Below, one piece after another: positions 25,375-33,432 of a stretch of DNA of 64,000 nt. The DNA is from Nocardia sp. BMG111209 (lineage in GTDB: Bacteria; Actinomycetota; Actinomycetes; Mycobacteriales; Mycobacteriaceae), in contig NZ_KB907307.1 of assembly GCF_000381925.1 (NCBI RefSeq), positions 4,340,001 to 4,404,000 of the forward strand. Direction: 5' to 3'. A program made the position numbers and the translations under genes. Every line of letters starts with the position of its first letter. Position 1 is the first letter of the stretch. The notes under the pieces are model-generated. The model did no database searches. It worked only from the letters and a program-made list of their open reading frames with translations, and was not told where the DNA came from.

Positions 25375-26245
25375 CGACGCGCACAGCCGGGCCGCCGGCG
25401 AGCGCATCGAGTCGCTGCTCGATGCCATGTCGGCCCACGGCGCGACGGCGCGGGAGCGGGCCGAGCAGCTGGTACACGAGGTCGTCGACCTGTACGGCGC
25501 CGGGCTGTCGCGGATCCTGGAGCTCCTCGGCGATGAGGCGGCCGAGGAACTGGTCCGCGACGACCTGGTGGCGAGCCTGCTGCTCGTGCACAGCCTGCAC
25601 CCGCACGACGTGCGCACCCGGGTACGGACCGCCCTCGACCAGGTCCGTCCGTATCTGGGTTCGCACGGCGGCGACGTATCCCTGCTGGAGGTACGGGGAT
25701 CGGTGGTGCGGCTGCGGCTGGCGGGTAGTTGCCGCAGCTGCCCGTCCTCCTCGGTGACGCTGGACCTGGCTGTGCGCGAGGCGGTTCAGGCCGCGGCGCC
25801 GGAGATCGACACCATCGAGGTCGACACCGCACCCGAGACCACGTCGGTGATTCCCGCGGAATCGCTGTTCGCACAGGTGAATCGGGCCGCACCGGCGGCC
25901 GCGGCCTGGGTCGAGGTCCCCGAGTTCGCGGATCTGCGGCCCGGCGAGGTCGGCGGATTCGCGGTCGGCGGCGTCCCGGTGCTGGTGTGCCGGGTCGGCA
26001 CGGACCTGTACGTGTACCGGGATCGCTGCCCGGCCTGCGAGCGATCGCTGGCCGGAGCCGAATTGCACGGCGGCCCGGACTCTCCCGCGGATGACAGCGT
26101 GCTGCGCTGCCCCGGATGTCCCGCACAGTACGACGCGGTGCACGCCGGCGCCCGGCTGGACGGGGACGGTCATCTCGATCCGCTGCCGATGCTGGTGCGG
26201 GCCGGGCAGATGTCGGTCGCGGTCCCCGCGGAGGTGGTGGGGTGA
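25367..26245 (+). CDS. hhyE: NifU/Rieske-like iron-sulfur protein, HhyE-like
   Basis: This 292-aa protein would carry electrons from the hydrogenase or assist its assembly. A NifU-type domain lies at about residues 85-148 (LGSHGGDVSLLEV, and AGSCRSCPSS with Cys122 and Cys125). A Rieske-like domain at about 180-290 follows (DLYVYRDRCPAC and LRCPGCPAQYD). Standard Rieske proteins use CxH and CxxH; here both pairs are Cys-x-x-Cys (221/224 and 248/251), so the cluster or metal is probably not a canonical Rieske centre. The GTG at 25367 overlaps the large-subunit gene by 8 bases. M. smegmatis HhyE has the same domain pair as I recall. Confidence 0.85.
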   Translation: MSSDAHSRAAGERIESLLDAMSAHGATARERAEQLVHEVVDLYGAGLSRILELLGDEAAEELVRDDLVASLLLVHSLHPHDVRTRVRTALDQVRPYLGSHGGDVSLLEVRGSVVRLRLAGSCRSCPSSSVTLDLAVREAVQAAAPEIDTIEVDTAPETTSVIPAESLFAQVNRAAPAAAAWVEVPEFADLRPGEVGGFAVGGVPVLVCRVGTDLYVYRDRCPACERSLAGAELHGGPDSPADDSVLRCPGCPAQYDAVHAGARLDGDGHLDPLPMLVRAGQMSVAVPAEVVG

Positions 26246-26871
26246 GCGCCTCGCTCGGTGTGCTGCGGCGGCTGGCCGCCGCGGCCCCCGCCACCGCCGC
26301 CGGGGAACGCTGCGAGATGTGTACCGAGTCGATCGGCGACGCCCATCAGCACGTCGTGGATCTCGAAGGGCGGCAACTGATGTGCGTGTGCCGCGGTTGC
26401 TATCTGTTGTTCACCGACCCGGACGCGGCCCTGCGCTACCGGGCCGTGCCCGATCGCTGCCGCGCCTTCCCGGAGGTCGTCGTCGATCAGGCCGCCTGGA
26501 ATGCCCTGGAGATCCCGGTCGGACTGGCGTTCTTCTTCCGCAACTCGACCCTGGACCGCACCGTCGCGGTCTATCCGGGCCCGGCCGGCGCCACCGAATC
26601 CGAACTGCCGCTGGCACATTGGCAGGCGATCCTGGACCGGCACCCGCAACTGGACACGGTCGCCGACGATGTCGAGGCCCTGCTGATCCGGATGCCGGAA
26701 CGCGGCGGCGGCGACGGCGGCTGTGTCCTGCTGCCCATCGACGCGTGCTACGAATTCGTCGGCCACATGCGGACATTGTGGCGCGGGTTCGACGGCGGCC
26801 AGGACGCCCACCGCTACATCGACGAATTCTTCGCCACCGTGACCGACCGCGCCGCGGGCGGCCGCTCATGA
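26242..26871 (+). CDS. DUF5947 protein, hydrogenase-associated
   Basis: This 209-aa protein has the DUF5947 layout. It shows GERCEMCTESIGDAHQHVVD with a CxxC, followed by LMCVCRGCYLLF with a CxCxxC, so it may bind zinc or an iron-sulfur cluster. The rest is a mixed alpha/beta region with ALEIPVGLAFFFRNSTLD and GGCVLLPIDACYEFVGHMR. In my knowledge the family occurs only near group 1h hydrogenases and has no assigned biochemical role. GTGA and ATGA overlaps on both sides show tight coupling in the operon. It is a plausible assembly factor or a scaffold for electron transfer. Confidence 0.85.
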   Translation: MSASLGVLRRLAAAAPATAAGERCEMCTESIGDAHQHVVDLEGRQLMCVCRGCYLLFTDPDAALRYRAVPDRCRAFPEVVVDQAAWNALEIPVGLAFFFRNSTLDRTVAVYPGPAGATESELPLAHWQAILDRHPQLDTVADDVEALLIRMPERGGGDGGCVLLPIDACYEFVGHMRTLWRGFDGGQDAHRYIDEFFATVTDRAAGGRS

Positions 26872-27518
26872 CGGCGGTCTGCGATACCGCGTTCGCCGTC
26901 ACCGGGATCGCGCCGGAACCCTACGCGCTGACCCCGGCGCTGTCCGCCCGCGTGGCCGTCACCGCCGCGCCGGGAGAGTCGGTGCACGCCATCGCGTTAC
27001 GGGCGCAGGTCCGGATCGAACCGCACCGCCGCGGTTACAGCGACGCGGAGGGCGCCGGGCTGGTGGACCTGTTCGGCGCGCGCGAGCGCTGGCACGAGAC
27101 CCAGCGCTCGTTCCTGTGGATGCATTGCGCCGCCATGATTCCCGGCTTCCGGGATCGCACCGAGGTGGAGTTGCCGCTGCCGTGCACCTACGACTTCGAG
27201 GTCGCCGGTTCGAAATACCTGCACGCGCTGCGGGAAGGCACCGTACCGCTGCTGTTCCTGTTCAGCGGCACGGTATTCGTCAAGGGCGGCAACGGTTTCA
27301 CGATCCGCAACGTGCCGTGGAACTGCGATGTCGCCCACGACATGCCGATCTCCACCTGGCAACAGCTGATGGCGCAGCACTTCCCGGACACCGGCTGGCT
27401 GCGGCTGACGCGCGGCAGCCTCGACGCGCTGTCGGCCTTCAAGGCCCGGCGCGGGCTGCTCGGTTACGACGAGGCGGTGGCGGAACTGCTGTCCGCCGGA
27501 TCCGGGGAGGCGCCGTGA
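26868..27518 (+). CDS. DUF6084 protein, hydrogenase-associated
   Basis: A 216-aa protein with no membrane segment. Its features include AIALRAQVRIEPHRRGY, then LVDLFGARERWHETQRSFLW and ELPLPCTYDFEVAGSKYLHA, and VPLLFLFSGTVFVKGG, a beta-rich pattern typical of DUF6084. Known members are neighbours of group 1h hydrogenase genes, and the function is unknown. The ATG overlaps the DUF5947 stop and the stop overlaps the GTG of the next gene. Because it is always in the structural operon, a role in complex assembly or in linking the enzyme to its acceptor is likely, but this is inference. Confidence 0.85.
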   Translation: MTAVCDTAFAVTGIAPEPYALTPALSARVAVTAAPGESVHAIALRAQVRIEPHRRGYSDAEGAGLVDLFGARERWHETQRSFLWMHCAAMIPGFRDRTEVELPLPCTYDFEVAGSKYLHALREGTVPLLFLFSGTVFVKGGNGFTIRNVPWNCDVAHDMPISTWQQLMAQHFPDTGWLRLTRGSLDALSAFKARRGLLGYDEAVAELLSAGSGEAP

Positions 27519-28816
27519 CCGTCGACGGCGCCGCACGGCCGGTACGCGATCGGGTGCGGACCCTCGCCGACACCGTGCTCTACGAGGGCTATCTGCTGTA
27601 CCCGTACCGCGCCGACACGCAGAAGAACCGGTCCCGCTGGCAGTTCGGCGTGCTCGGTCCCGCCGAGGCGGCCACCACCGGACTGGGTGAGGACACGCAC
27701 CTGACGGCGCAGTTCCCGGTCGACGGCGGCGACGCGGCCACGATCGTGCTGACCGTCCGCTTCCTGCAACGGCAGCGCCGCACGGTCTGCACCGCCGACG
27801 GTGTCCCGGTGCCCGAACTGCGATCCGGCGGCCGGACCTGGTTCGGCTGGGACGAGGCGGTCGAGCAGGAGCTGCGGTTCGGCCCGATGCCGTTGCGCGA
27901 CGGGACATTCCTGCTGCGCGTCGCGGGCGGCAGCGATGTGGAGGAGTTGTCCGGCGACACCGGCCGCGTGGTGCGGGTCCGGCAACCGCTCGAGGGCGCG
28001 CTCGAGGTCACAGTGGAGCGGATGGCGGAGCTGCGCCGCCTGACCGTCACCGTCCGCAACACCGGCGCTCCCGCCGCCGACCGGGACGACGCGGCCGGCC
28101 GCTCCTTCCTCGGCGCCCACGTCGTGGCCGAACTCACCGGCGCACAGTTCGTTTCGCTGCTGGAACCGCCCGAGGCCGCGGCCGCGACGGTCGCCCGATG
28201 CGCCCAGCACCGCTGCTTCCCGGTGCTCGCCGGGCCGGTCGGCGACCACAGCCTGCTGCTGATCTCGCCGATCATCCTCTACGACCATCCGGAAGTGGCG
28301 GAGCAGAGCGAGATTCCGCTGTTCGACTGCACCGAGATCGACGAGATCCTCGCGCTGCGGGTCATGACCCTGACCGATGCGGAGAAGCAGCAGGCCCGGG
28401 CCACCGATCCGCGCGGCGCCGAGATCATCGACCGCTGCGACACCATGACACCCGAACAGCTCCAACGGTTGCACGGCGTGCTGCGCGACCCGGCGCCGCC
28501 GCCGGAGACGCCGTGGTGGGATCCGGTCGCCGACGCGGCGGTGAGCCCGGAGACCGATGCGGTCGAGGTCGCCGGGGTGCCGGTGCGCAAGGGCAGCCGG
28601 GTCCGGTTGCGCCCCAGCCGCCGTGCCGATGCCCACGACCTGTTCTACGCGGGCCGCACGGCCCGGGTGACGACGGTGCACCACGATGTCGACGGCAATG
28701 TGCACATCGCGGTGGTCGTCGACGACGACCCCGCCGCCGACCTGCACGAATGGTACGGCCGCTACCTGTATTTCGCCCCCGACGAGATCGAGCCGCTCGA
28801 CGGCCCGCACAGCTGA
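27515..28816 (+). CDS. Hydrogenase-operon protein of unknown function (433 aa)
   Basis: I do not recognise a named domain. The protein is soluble: DTVLYEGYLLYPYRADTQKN and RWQFGVLGPAEAA at the start, a beta-rich middle including LTVRFLQRQRRTV and LRRLTVTVRNTG, then SLLLISPIILYDHPEVAEQS, an acidic motif FDCTEIDEILALRVMTL, and a C-terminal beta-barrel-like part (VPVRKGSRVRLRPS, ARVTTVHHDVDGNVHIAVVV). The C-terminal segment looks like a small SH3-like barrel. Its coupling to DUF6084 by GTGA and its co-occurrence in group 1h operons (from memory) suggest a dedicated role. Cofactor motifs are not evident. Confidence 0.75.
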   Translation: MTVDGAARPVRDRVRTLADTVLYEGYLLYPYRADTQKNRSRWQFGVLGPAEAATTGLGEDTHLTAQFPVDGGDAATIVLTVRFLQRQRRTVCTADGVPVPELRSGGRTWFGWDEAVEQELRFGPMPLRDGTFLLRVAGGSDVEELSGDTGRVVRVRQPLEGALEVTVERMAELRRLTVTVRNTGAPAADRDDAAGRSFLGAHVVAELTGAQFVSLLEPPEAAAATVARCAQHRCFPVLAGPVGDHSLLLISPIILYDHPEVAEQSEIPLFDCTEIDEILALRVMTLTDAEKQQARATDPRGAEIIDRCDTMTPEQLQRLHGVLRDPAPPPETPWWDPVADAAVSPETDAVEVAGVPVRKGSRVRLRPSRRADAHDLFYAGRTARVTTVHHDVDGNVHIAVVVDDDPAADLHEWYGRYLYFAPDEIEPLDGPHS

Positions 28817-28828
28817 AAGGAATTCGCC

Positions 28829-28948
28829 ATGGAATCGGTAGGAGTGGTCTCGACCGTCGTCGTCGCGGCGCTCGTCGCGCTGCTCGCCGTCATCGGCGTG
28901 CGCTCCATCCCGGATATCAAGCGCTACTTGAAGATTCGGCAGATGTAG
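28829..28948 (+). CDS. 39-aa single-pass membrane peptide (DUF6893-like)
   Basis: An ATG 12 bases after the previous stop, with GAAAGG at 28816-28821, opens a 39-codon gene. The peptide is one hydrophobic helix, SVGVVSTVVVAALVALLAVI, followed by a positively charged tail with KRYLKIRQM. It matches the DUF6893 small-peptide type that accompanies actinobacterial hydrogenases. A membrane anchor for the otherwise cytoplasmic hydrogenase is a sensible hypothesis because no other anchor gene is present. The protease gene begins 4 bases later. Confidence 0.75.
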   Translation: MESVGVVSTVVVAALVALLAVIGVRSIPDIKRYLKIRQM

Positions 28949-28952
28949 CCCG

Positions 28953-29423
28953 ATGCGCGTGCTGGTGGCCGGAATCGGCAACATCTTCCTCGGCGACGAC
29001 GGATTCGGACCGGCGGTGGTGCGCGCACTGCCGCCGCCGGATTCGCCCGGCGTGCGGGTGACCGACTACGGCATCCGCGGTATGCATCTCGCCTACGACC
29101 TGCTCGGCGACTGGGATGCGCTGCTGCTGGTGGACGCCCTGCCCGGCGGCGGCGAACCCGGCCGGGTGGAGGTGCTGCACGTCGACCCGGATGCCGAATC
29201 CGGTTCGTACCTCGACGCGCACGCGATGGATCCCCAGGCGATGTTCGCGACCGTCCGTGCCCTGGGCGGCACGCTGCCCGCCACCACGCTCGTCATCGGC
29301 TGCCGGGTCGAATCGGTGGCCGAGGGGATCGGGCTGACCGATACGGTCGCCGCCGCGGTCCCGGTCACCGTGACCACCGTCGCCTCGATCCTCGACGATC
29401 TCTTCGACCGGCAGGAGGTGTGA
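28953..29423 (+). CDS. Hydrogenase large-subunit maturation endopeptidase (HybD/HupD family)
   Basis: A 156-aa protease that removes the C-terminal extension of the large subunit after Ni insertion. The N-terminal strand and loop read VLVAGIGNIFLGDDGFG, in which Asp16 replaces the usual Glu16 Ni-ligand; this conservative change occurs in the family. The second acidic ligand is in LLLVDALPGGG, and the histidine is in LDAHAMDPQ. Its target is most likely the HhyL tail after DPCLPCGVH. It is the only such protease in the window. The next gene, HypC, starts 6 bases after its stop. Confidence 0.9.
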   Translation: MRVLVAGIGNIFLGDDGFGPAVVRALPPPDSPGVRVTDYGIRGMHLAYDLLGDWDALLLVDALPGGGEPGRVEVLHVDPDAESGSYLDAHAMDPQAMFATVRALGGTLPATTLVIGCRVESVAEGIGLTDTVAAAVPVTVTTVASILDDLFDRQEV

Positions 29424-29429
29424 TCGCCG

Positions 29430-29672
29430 ATGTGCCTCGGCATTCCAGGGCGGGTGGTCTCGCTGGTCGACGGCTACCACGATCAGATCGCGCTCGTCGA
29501 CGTCTCCGGTGAACCGCGGCGGGTCAACATCGGCCTGCTGGACACCGAACCCGCCCGTCCCGGCGACTGGGTGATCATCCACATGGGTTTCGCGGTGCAG
29601 AAGACCGACGAGGCCGGCGCGGAGGCGGCGATGGCCGGGCTGCGGCTGCTCGGCCGGGGTGAGGAACCCTGA
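29430..29672 (+). CDS. hypC: Hydrogenase maturation chaperone HypC (first copy)
   Basis: This 80-aa OB-fold chaperone carries Fe(CN)2CO between HypD and the large-subunit precursor. The essential N-terminus MCLGIPGRVV has the catalytic Cys2, and the family motif PGDWVIIHMGFAVQKTDE is present. A second full copy lies at 37427 and a third HypC-like domain is fused to a SIS domain at 34873, so two target-specific chaperones may exist. This copy sits next to the protease and the structural genes and is probably HhyL-specific. HypF follows without a gap. Confidence 0.93.
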   Translation: MCLGIPGRVVSLVDGYHDQIALVDVSGEPRRVNIGLLDTEPARPGDWVIIHMGFAVQKTDEAGAEAAMAGLRLLGRGEEP

Positions 29673-31963
29673 GCGGCAACCGGTCCCGGCGGCGGCTGGT
29701 CGTCCGGGGCGTCGTACAGGGCGTCGGCTTCCGCCCGTTCGTCTACACGACGGCGGCGGAGTTGGCCCTGACCGGCGAGGTACGCAACGACAGTTCCGGC
29801 GTGGTGATCGAGATCGAGGGCGCCACCGCCGATGTCGACGCCTTCGTCACCCGGATCCGGTGCGGCCCACCGCCGCTCGCGGTCGTCGAGGCGATCGAGG
29901 AATCCGCGATCCCGGTCCGCGGCGGCACCGGCTTCCGCATCGCCGACACCACCCGCACCGGCGGCGGCCGCACGCTCGCCTCCCCCGACGTGGCGATCTG
30001 CGCCGAATGTGTTGCGGAACTGCGGGATCCGGCCGACCGCCGCTACCGCCACCCGTTCGTCAACTGCACCAACTGCGGTCCGCGATTCACCATCATCGCC
30101 GACCTGCCCTACGACCGGCGGCACACCTCGATGGCCGGCTTCCCGCTGTGCGCCGCCTGCGCGCGGGAGTACGACGATCCCACCGATCGGCGCTTCCACG
30201 CCCAGCCGATCGCCTGCCACGACTGCGGCCCGGCCCTGTCCTATCACGGTCCCGGCGAGGGTGATCCGCTCACCGCCGCCCGGAACCTGTTGCGCTCCGG
30301 CGGAATTCTCGCCGTGAAGGGCATCGGCGGTTATCACCTGGCCTGCGATGCCGCGAACCCGGCCGCCGTCGCGGCGCTTCGTCGCCGGAAACGCCGTGGC
30401 GACAAGCCGTTCGCGGTGATGGTCCCCGACCTGGCCACCGCCCGTGCGATCGTCCGGGTCGATGCGGCCGCGGCGGCCCTGCTGACCGGTCCGGCGCGGC
30501 CGATCGTGCTGCTCCCCCGCACCCCGACCGGAGCGGATCCGGTGGACGCGGTGGCGCCGGGCAATCCGGACCTCGGCGTGCTGATCGCCTACACCCCGCT
30601 GCACCTGCTGCTGTTCGGCTTACCCGGCGACGAACCGGGACCGCAGGTCCTGGTGATGACCTCCGGCAACCTCGGCGGTGAGCCGCTGTGCTACGACGAC
30701 GCCGACGCACTGGATCGGCTGGCCGAGCTCGCGGACGGCTTCCTCCGGCACGACCGCCGAATCCTGGTGCCCTGCGACGATTCCGTGGTGCGCCTCGTCG
30801 ACGGCCTCGAGGTGCCGGTGCGGCGATCGCGCGGATACGCCCCGATGCCACTGGCCCTGCCGTTCCCGATACCCGCGACCCTGGCGGTGGGGGCCGACCT
30901 CAAGAACACCTGCGCGGTGGCCGAGGGCCGGTACGCGTGGCTGAGTCAGCACATCGGCGATATGGACGATCTCGCGACCCTGACCGCCTACACCGCCGCC
31001 GAACGACATCTGGAGCGGCTCACCGGAGTCCGGCCGATCCAACTCGCCGCCGATGCGCATCCTCGATACCGGTCGACGGCGTGGGCACACGAGCATGCCG
31101 GTGATCGGCCGGTGTACCCGGTGCAGCATCACCACGCGCATCTCGCGGCGGTCATGGGTGAGCACGGTGTGGATCCGGAGACCACGGTGCTCGGATTCGC
31201 CTTCGACGGAACGGGTTTCGGCACCGACGGCGCGATCTGGGGCGGCGAGGTACTCGCCGCCCGATACAAGGGTTACCGGCGGCTGGCCCACCTGCGCTAC
31301 GTCCCGCTGCCCGGTGGCGATGCGAGCGTGCGCCGGCCGTACCGGATGGCCCTGGCCCACCTGTACGCGGCGGGTATCGACTGGGACGACGGCATCGCCT
31401 CGGTCCGGCAGTGCCCACCCGCCGAGCGAAAGATGTTGTGGCAGCAGCTGTCCAGCGGTGCGGGAGGCGTGCCGACGTCGAGTATGGGCCGGCTGTTCGA
31501 CGCGGTCTCGTCGCTGGCCGGCGTGCGGCACGTGGCGGATTTCGAGGCGCAGGCGGCGATCGAACTGGAAGGACTCTCGCGGACCGCCGATCCCGGCGCG
31601 GTCCGTTACCGCTTCGCGGTAGGCCCGGGTGCCGAGGACGGCACGGACGACCCGCTCGACATCGATCCCGGCCCGGTACTCGCCGCGGTGGTGTCCGACG
31701 CGGCCCGCGATGTGCCCGCGGCGGTCATCGGCGCCCGCTTCCACGAGGCGGTCGCTCGACTGGTGCTCGGCCTGGCCACTCGTTTCGCGGACGAGGCGGC
31801 GCCGATCGCGTTGTCCGGCGGAGTCTTTCAGAATGCCCTGCTCCTGAGCCGTACCCGGACGCTACTGGCGGACAACGGCTTCCGTCCGCTGTGCCCCCAC
31901 CGGTTACCACCCAGCGACGGTGGCCTCGCCTTCGGCCAACTGCTGGTGGCCGGGAGCGGTTGA
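29669..31963 (+). CDS. hypF: Carbamoyltransferase HypF
   Basis: HypF uses carbamoyl phosphate and ATP to make the thiocarbamate on HypE that becomes cyanide. Domain order is standard: N-terminal acylphosphatase domain (VVRGVVQGVGFRPFVY), two zinc fingers (CAECVAEL...CTNC and CAACARE...CHDC), a YrdC-like domain (GGILAVKGIGGYHLACDA) and a Kae1-like carbamoyltransferase domain with VQHHHAHLAAVMGEHG. An in-frame stop lies at 29660 and the only ATG/GTG/TTG is the TTG at 29762, which would delete most of the acylphosphatase domain, including its catalytic Arg. A CTG at 29669 overlapping the HypC stop keeps it whole and is my choice. This start needs proof. Confidence 0.85.
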   Translation: MSGNRSRRRLVVRGVVQGVGFRPFVYTTAAELALTGEVRNDSSGVVIEIEGATADVDAFVTRIRCGPPPLAVVEAIEESAIPVRGGTGFRIADTTRTGGGRTLASPDVAICAECVAELRDPADRRYRHPFVNCTNCGPRFTIIADLPYDRRHTSMAGFPLCAACAREYDDPTDRRFHAQPIACHDCGPALSYHGPGEGDPLTAARNLLRSGGILAVKGIGGYHLACDAANPAAVAALRRRKRRGDKPFAVMVPDLATARAIVRVDAAAAALLTGPARPIVLLPRTPTGADPVDAVAPGNPDLGVLIAYTPLHLLLFGLPGDEPGPQVLVMTSGNLGGEPLCYDDADALDRLAELADGFLRHDRRILVPCDDSVVRLVDGLEVPVRRSRGYAPMPLALPFPIPATLAVGADLKNTCAVAEGRYAWLSQHIGDMDDLATLTAYTAAERHLERLTGVRPIQLAADAHPRYRSTAWAHEHAGDRPVYPVQHHHAHLAAVMGEHGVDPETTVLGFAFDGTGFGTDGAIWGGEVLAARYKGYRRLAHLRYVPLPGGDASVRRPYRMALAHLYAAGIDWDDGIASVRQCPPAERKMLWQQLSSGAGGVPTSSMGRLFDAVSSLAGVRHVADFEAQAAIELEGLSRTADPGAVRYRFAVGPGAEDGTDDPLDIDPGPVLAAVVSDAARDVPAAVIGARFHEAVARLVLGLATRFADEAAPIALSGGVFQNALLLSRTRTLLADNGFRPLCPHRLPPSDGGLAFGQLLVAGSG

Positions 31964-32026
31964 CCCGGCCCGCCGCACCCGGGGCAACGCGCTGCCACAC
32001 GCCGGTCACAGCGCCGCCGCGAGCCG

Positions 32027-32992
32027 TCAGTGCCCGCGGATGTCCCGTCGCCAGCGGGCCGGCGGCGTGCGGTAGCGGTTCTTGAACGCGCGGCTGAACG
32101 CCGCCTCCGAGGTGTATCCGACCCGCTCCGCGATGAGCGCGATCGGAAGCGAAGTGCCACGGAGCAGTTCGGTGGCGGCGTCCAGGCGTACCTGCGCGAG
32201 GTAGCCCGCGGGCGGGGTCCCGACCCGAGCGGTGAACCGCGCGGCGAACGCCGACCGGGACAGGTTGCACACGCGGGCCAGCTCCTCGACCGTCCACTCG
32301 CGGCCGGGATCCCGATGAATAGCGGTGAGGGACAACCCGATCTGCGGGTCGAACGCACCGGCCAGCCAGTTCGGTTCGGCGTCGTCACCCGCGGCCCAGG
32401 CCCGCAGCACCTGGATGAAGATCAGATCGAGGATGCGGGAGATCATGACCGCGGAACCCTGTGAGGGCGAATCCATTTCGATCAGCAGCATCCGGCGGGC
32501 GACCTCGAGCCCCTCGGGCGCCGGAGCCCGACCGGCCCCCAGGACGATCACCCCCGGCAGCGCCCCGAGCAGATGCCCGGCCTGCGGATCGCCGATCGTG
32601 AAGGTCCCGCACAGCCAGCGGGCCGGCTCCGGTCCCGCGGGCCCGCGGCCCGCGTCGTGGAGGTGATGCGGATCGCCGCGCGGCACGAGCACGACGTCCC
32701 CGGCCCGCACGCGCTCGACCCGGGGACGGCCGTCGATCCGGAGCTCGAGGTCACCCGCCTCGATGATGTGCAGGCTGCCGGTCCCGGCGAATCCGAGCGA
32801 GAAGGCCGGTGGCGGACGGTATGCGGCGACCCGCTCACCGCTGAGGCGGACGCTGCGCAGCAGTTCCGAGAGCAGGTCGTCGGGCCGGGCCGTCGCGCCG
32901 GACTCCGGCCCGGCGTCGCGGCGCTCGGCAATGCCGCTCGAAACACCGTGCGCCGCTGGACGATCGGCAAGATTTCCCGGCGGAACGGTCAT
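32027..32992 (-). CDS. AraC-family regulator with cupin_6-type N-terminal domain
   Basis: A 321-aa regulator. The N-terminal half (about residues 30-180) is the AraC-binding-like cupin domain with LRIDGRPRVERVRAGDVVLVPRG and HHLHDAG. The C-terminal half carries the AraC/XylS double helix-turn-helix: WTVEELARVCNLSRSAFAARF and LPIALIAERVGYTSEAAFSRAF. Proteins of this kind typically regulate a neighbouring gene in response to an organic compound. Its start at 32992 lies 85 bases from the divergent EthD-family gene, which it probably controls. It interrupts the hydrogenase gene cluster and has no evident link to it. Confidence 0.88.
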   Translation of the reverse strand: MTVPPGNLADRPAAHGVSSGIAERRDAGPESGATARPDDLLSELLRSVRLSGERVAAYRPPPAFSLGFAGTGSLHIIEAGDLELRIDGRPRVERVRAGDVVLVPRGDPHHLHDAGRGPAGPEPARWLCGTFTIGDPQAGHLLGALPGVIVLGAGRAPAPEGLEVARRMLLIEMDSPSQGSAVMISRILDLIFIQVLRAWAAGDDAEPNWLAGAFDPQIGLSLTAIHRDPGREWTVEELARVCNLSRSAFAARFTARVGTPPAGYLAQVRLDAATELLRGTSLPIALIAERVGYTSEAAFSRAFKNRYRTPPARWRRDIRGH

Positions 32993-33076
32993 GGTTCGAT
33001 ATCCATCCCTCTGACTACTGTCGACAACCGTGAGCGGTTCGCTCGCTGGTATCAACCGGAGATTAAGAGGTCGACC

Positions 33077-33397
33077 ATGACAGAGCAAGGCAATCCCACC
33101 AAGATCAGCTTCGTCTACTCCAACCCCACCGACCCGGCCGCGTTCGAGGCGGCCTACCCCGAGCAGGTCGCCCTGGCGCGCAAGCTCCCCGGCCTGACCC
33201 GGCTGCAGGAGTCGAAGGTCTGGCCCAAGGAGGACGGCAGCCCGACCCCGGCCTATCGGCTGCTGGATCTGTACTTCACCGATTACGCGGCGGCCTCCGC
33301 CGCCGCGGCCGAGGCCGGTCCGCTGGTCGCGGCCACCCGCGAACACGCCACCGGCGGTGTGGTGATCGCATTCGCGGAGATCCTGGCCGACGAGTAA
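33077..33397 (+). CDS. EthD-family protein (small dimeric alpha/beta barrel)
   Basis: A 106-aa EthD-type protein. The ferredoxin-like fold starts KISFVYSNPTDPAAFEAAY, then KLPGLTRLQESKVW and LLDLYFTDYAAASAAAAEAG. EthD was first found near a Rhodococcus cytochrome P450 that degrades ethyl tert-butyl ether; the biochemical role of most members is unknown. Here it is divergent from an AraC regulator with no oxidase nearby. A second EthD-like gene of different size sits at 43960. Confidence 0.85.
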   Translation: MTEQGNPTKISFVYSNPTDPAAFEAAYPEQVALARKLPGLTRLQESKVWPKEDGSPTPAYRLLDLYFTDYAAASAAAAEAGPLVAATREHATGGVVIAFAEILADE

Positions 33398-33432
33398 CCG
33401 AAACCCCTGTCCCGCAGAGTGATCCGGCTCGG

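Noticed and set aside
22444..25617. Very long minus-strand reading frame (over 1000 codons) opposite the hydrogenase subunits
   Set aside because: It is the antisense of highly biased GC-rich codons, His/Arg/Asp-rich with no domain, while the plus strand encodes clear hydrogenase motifs.
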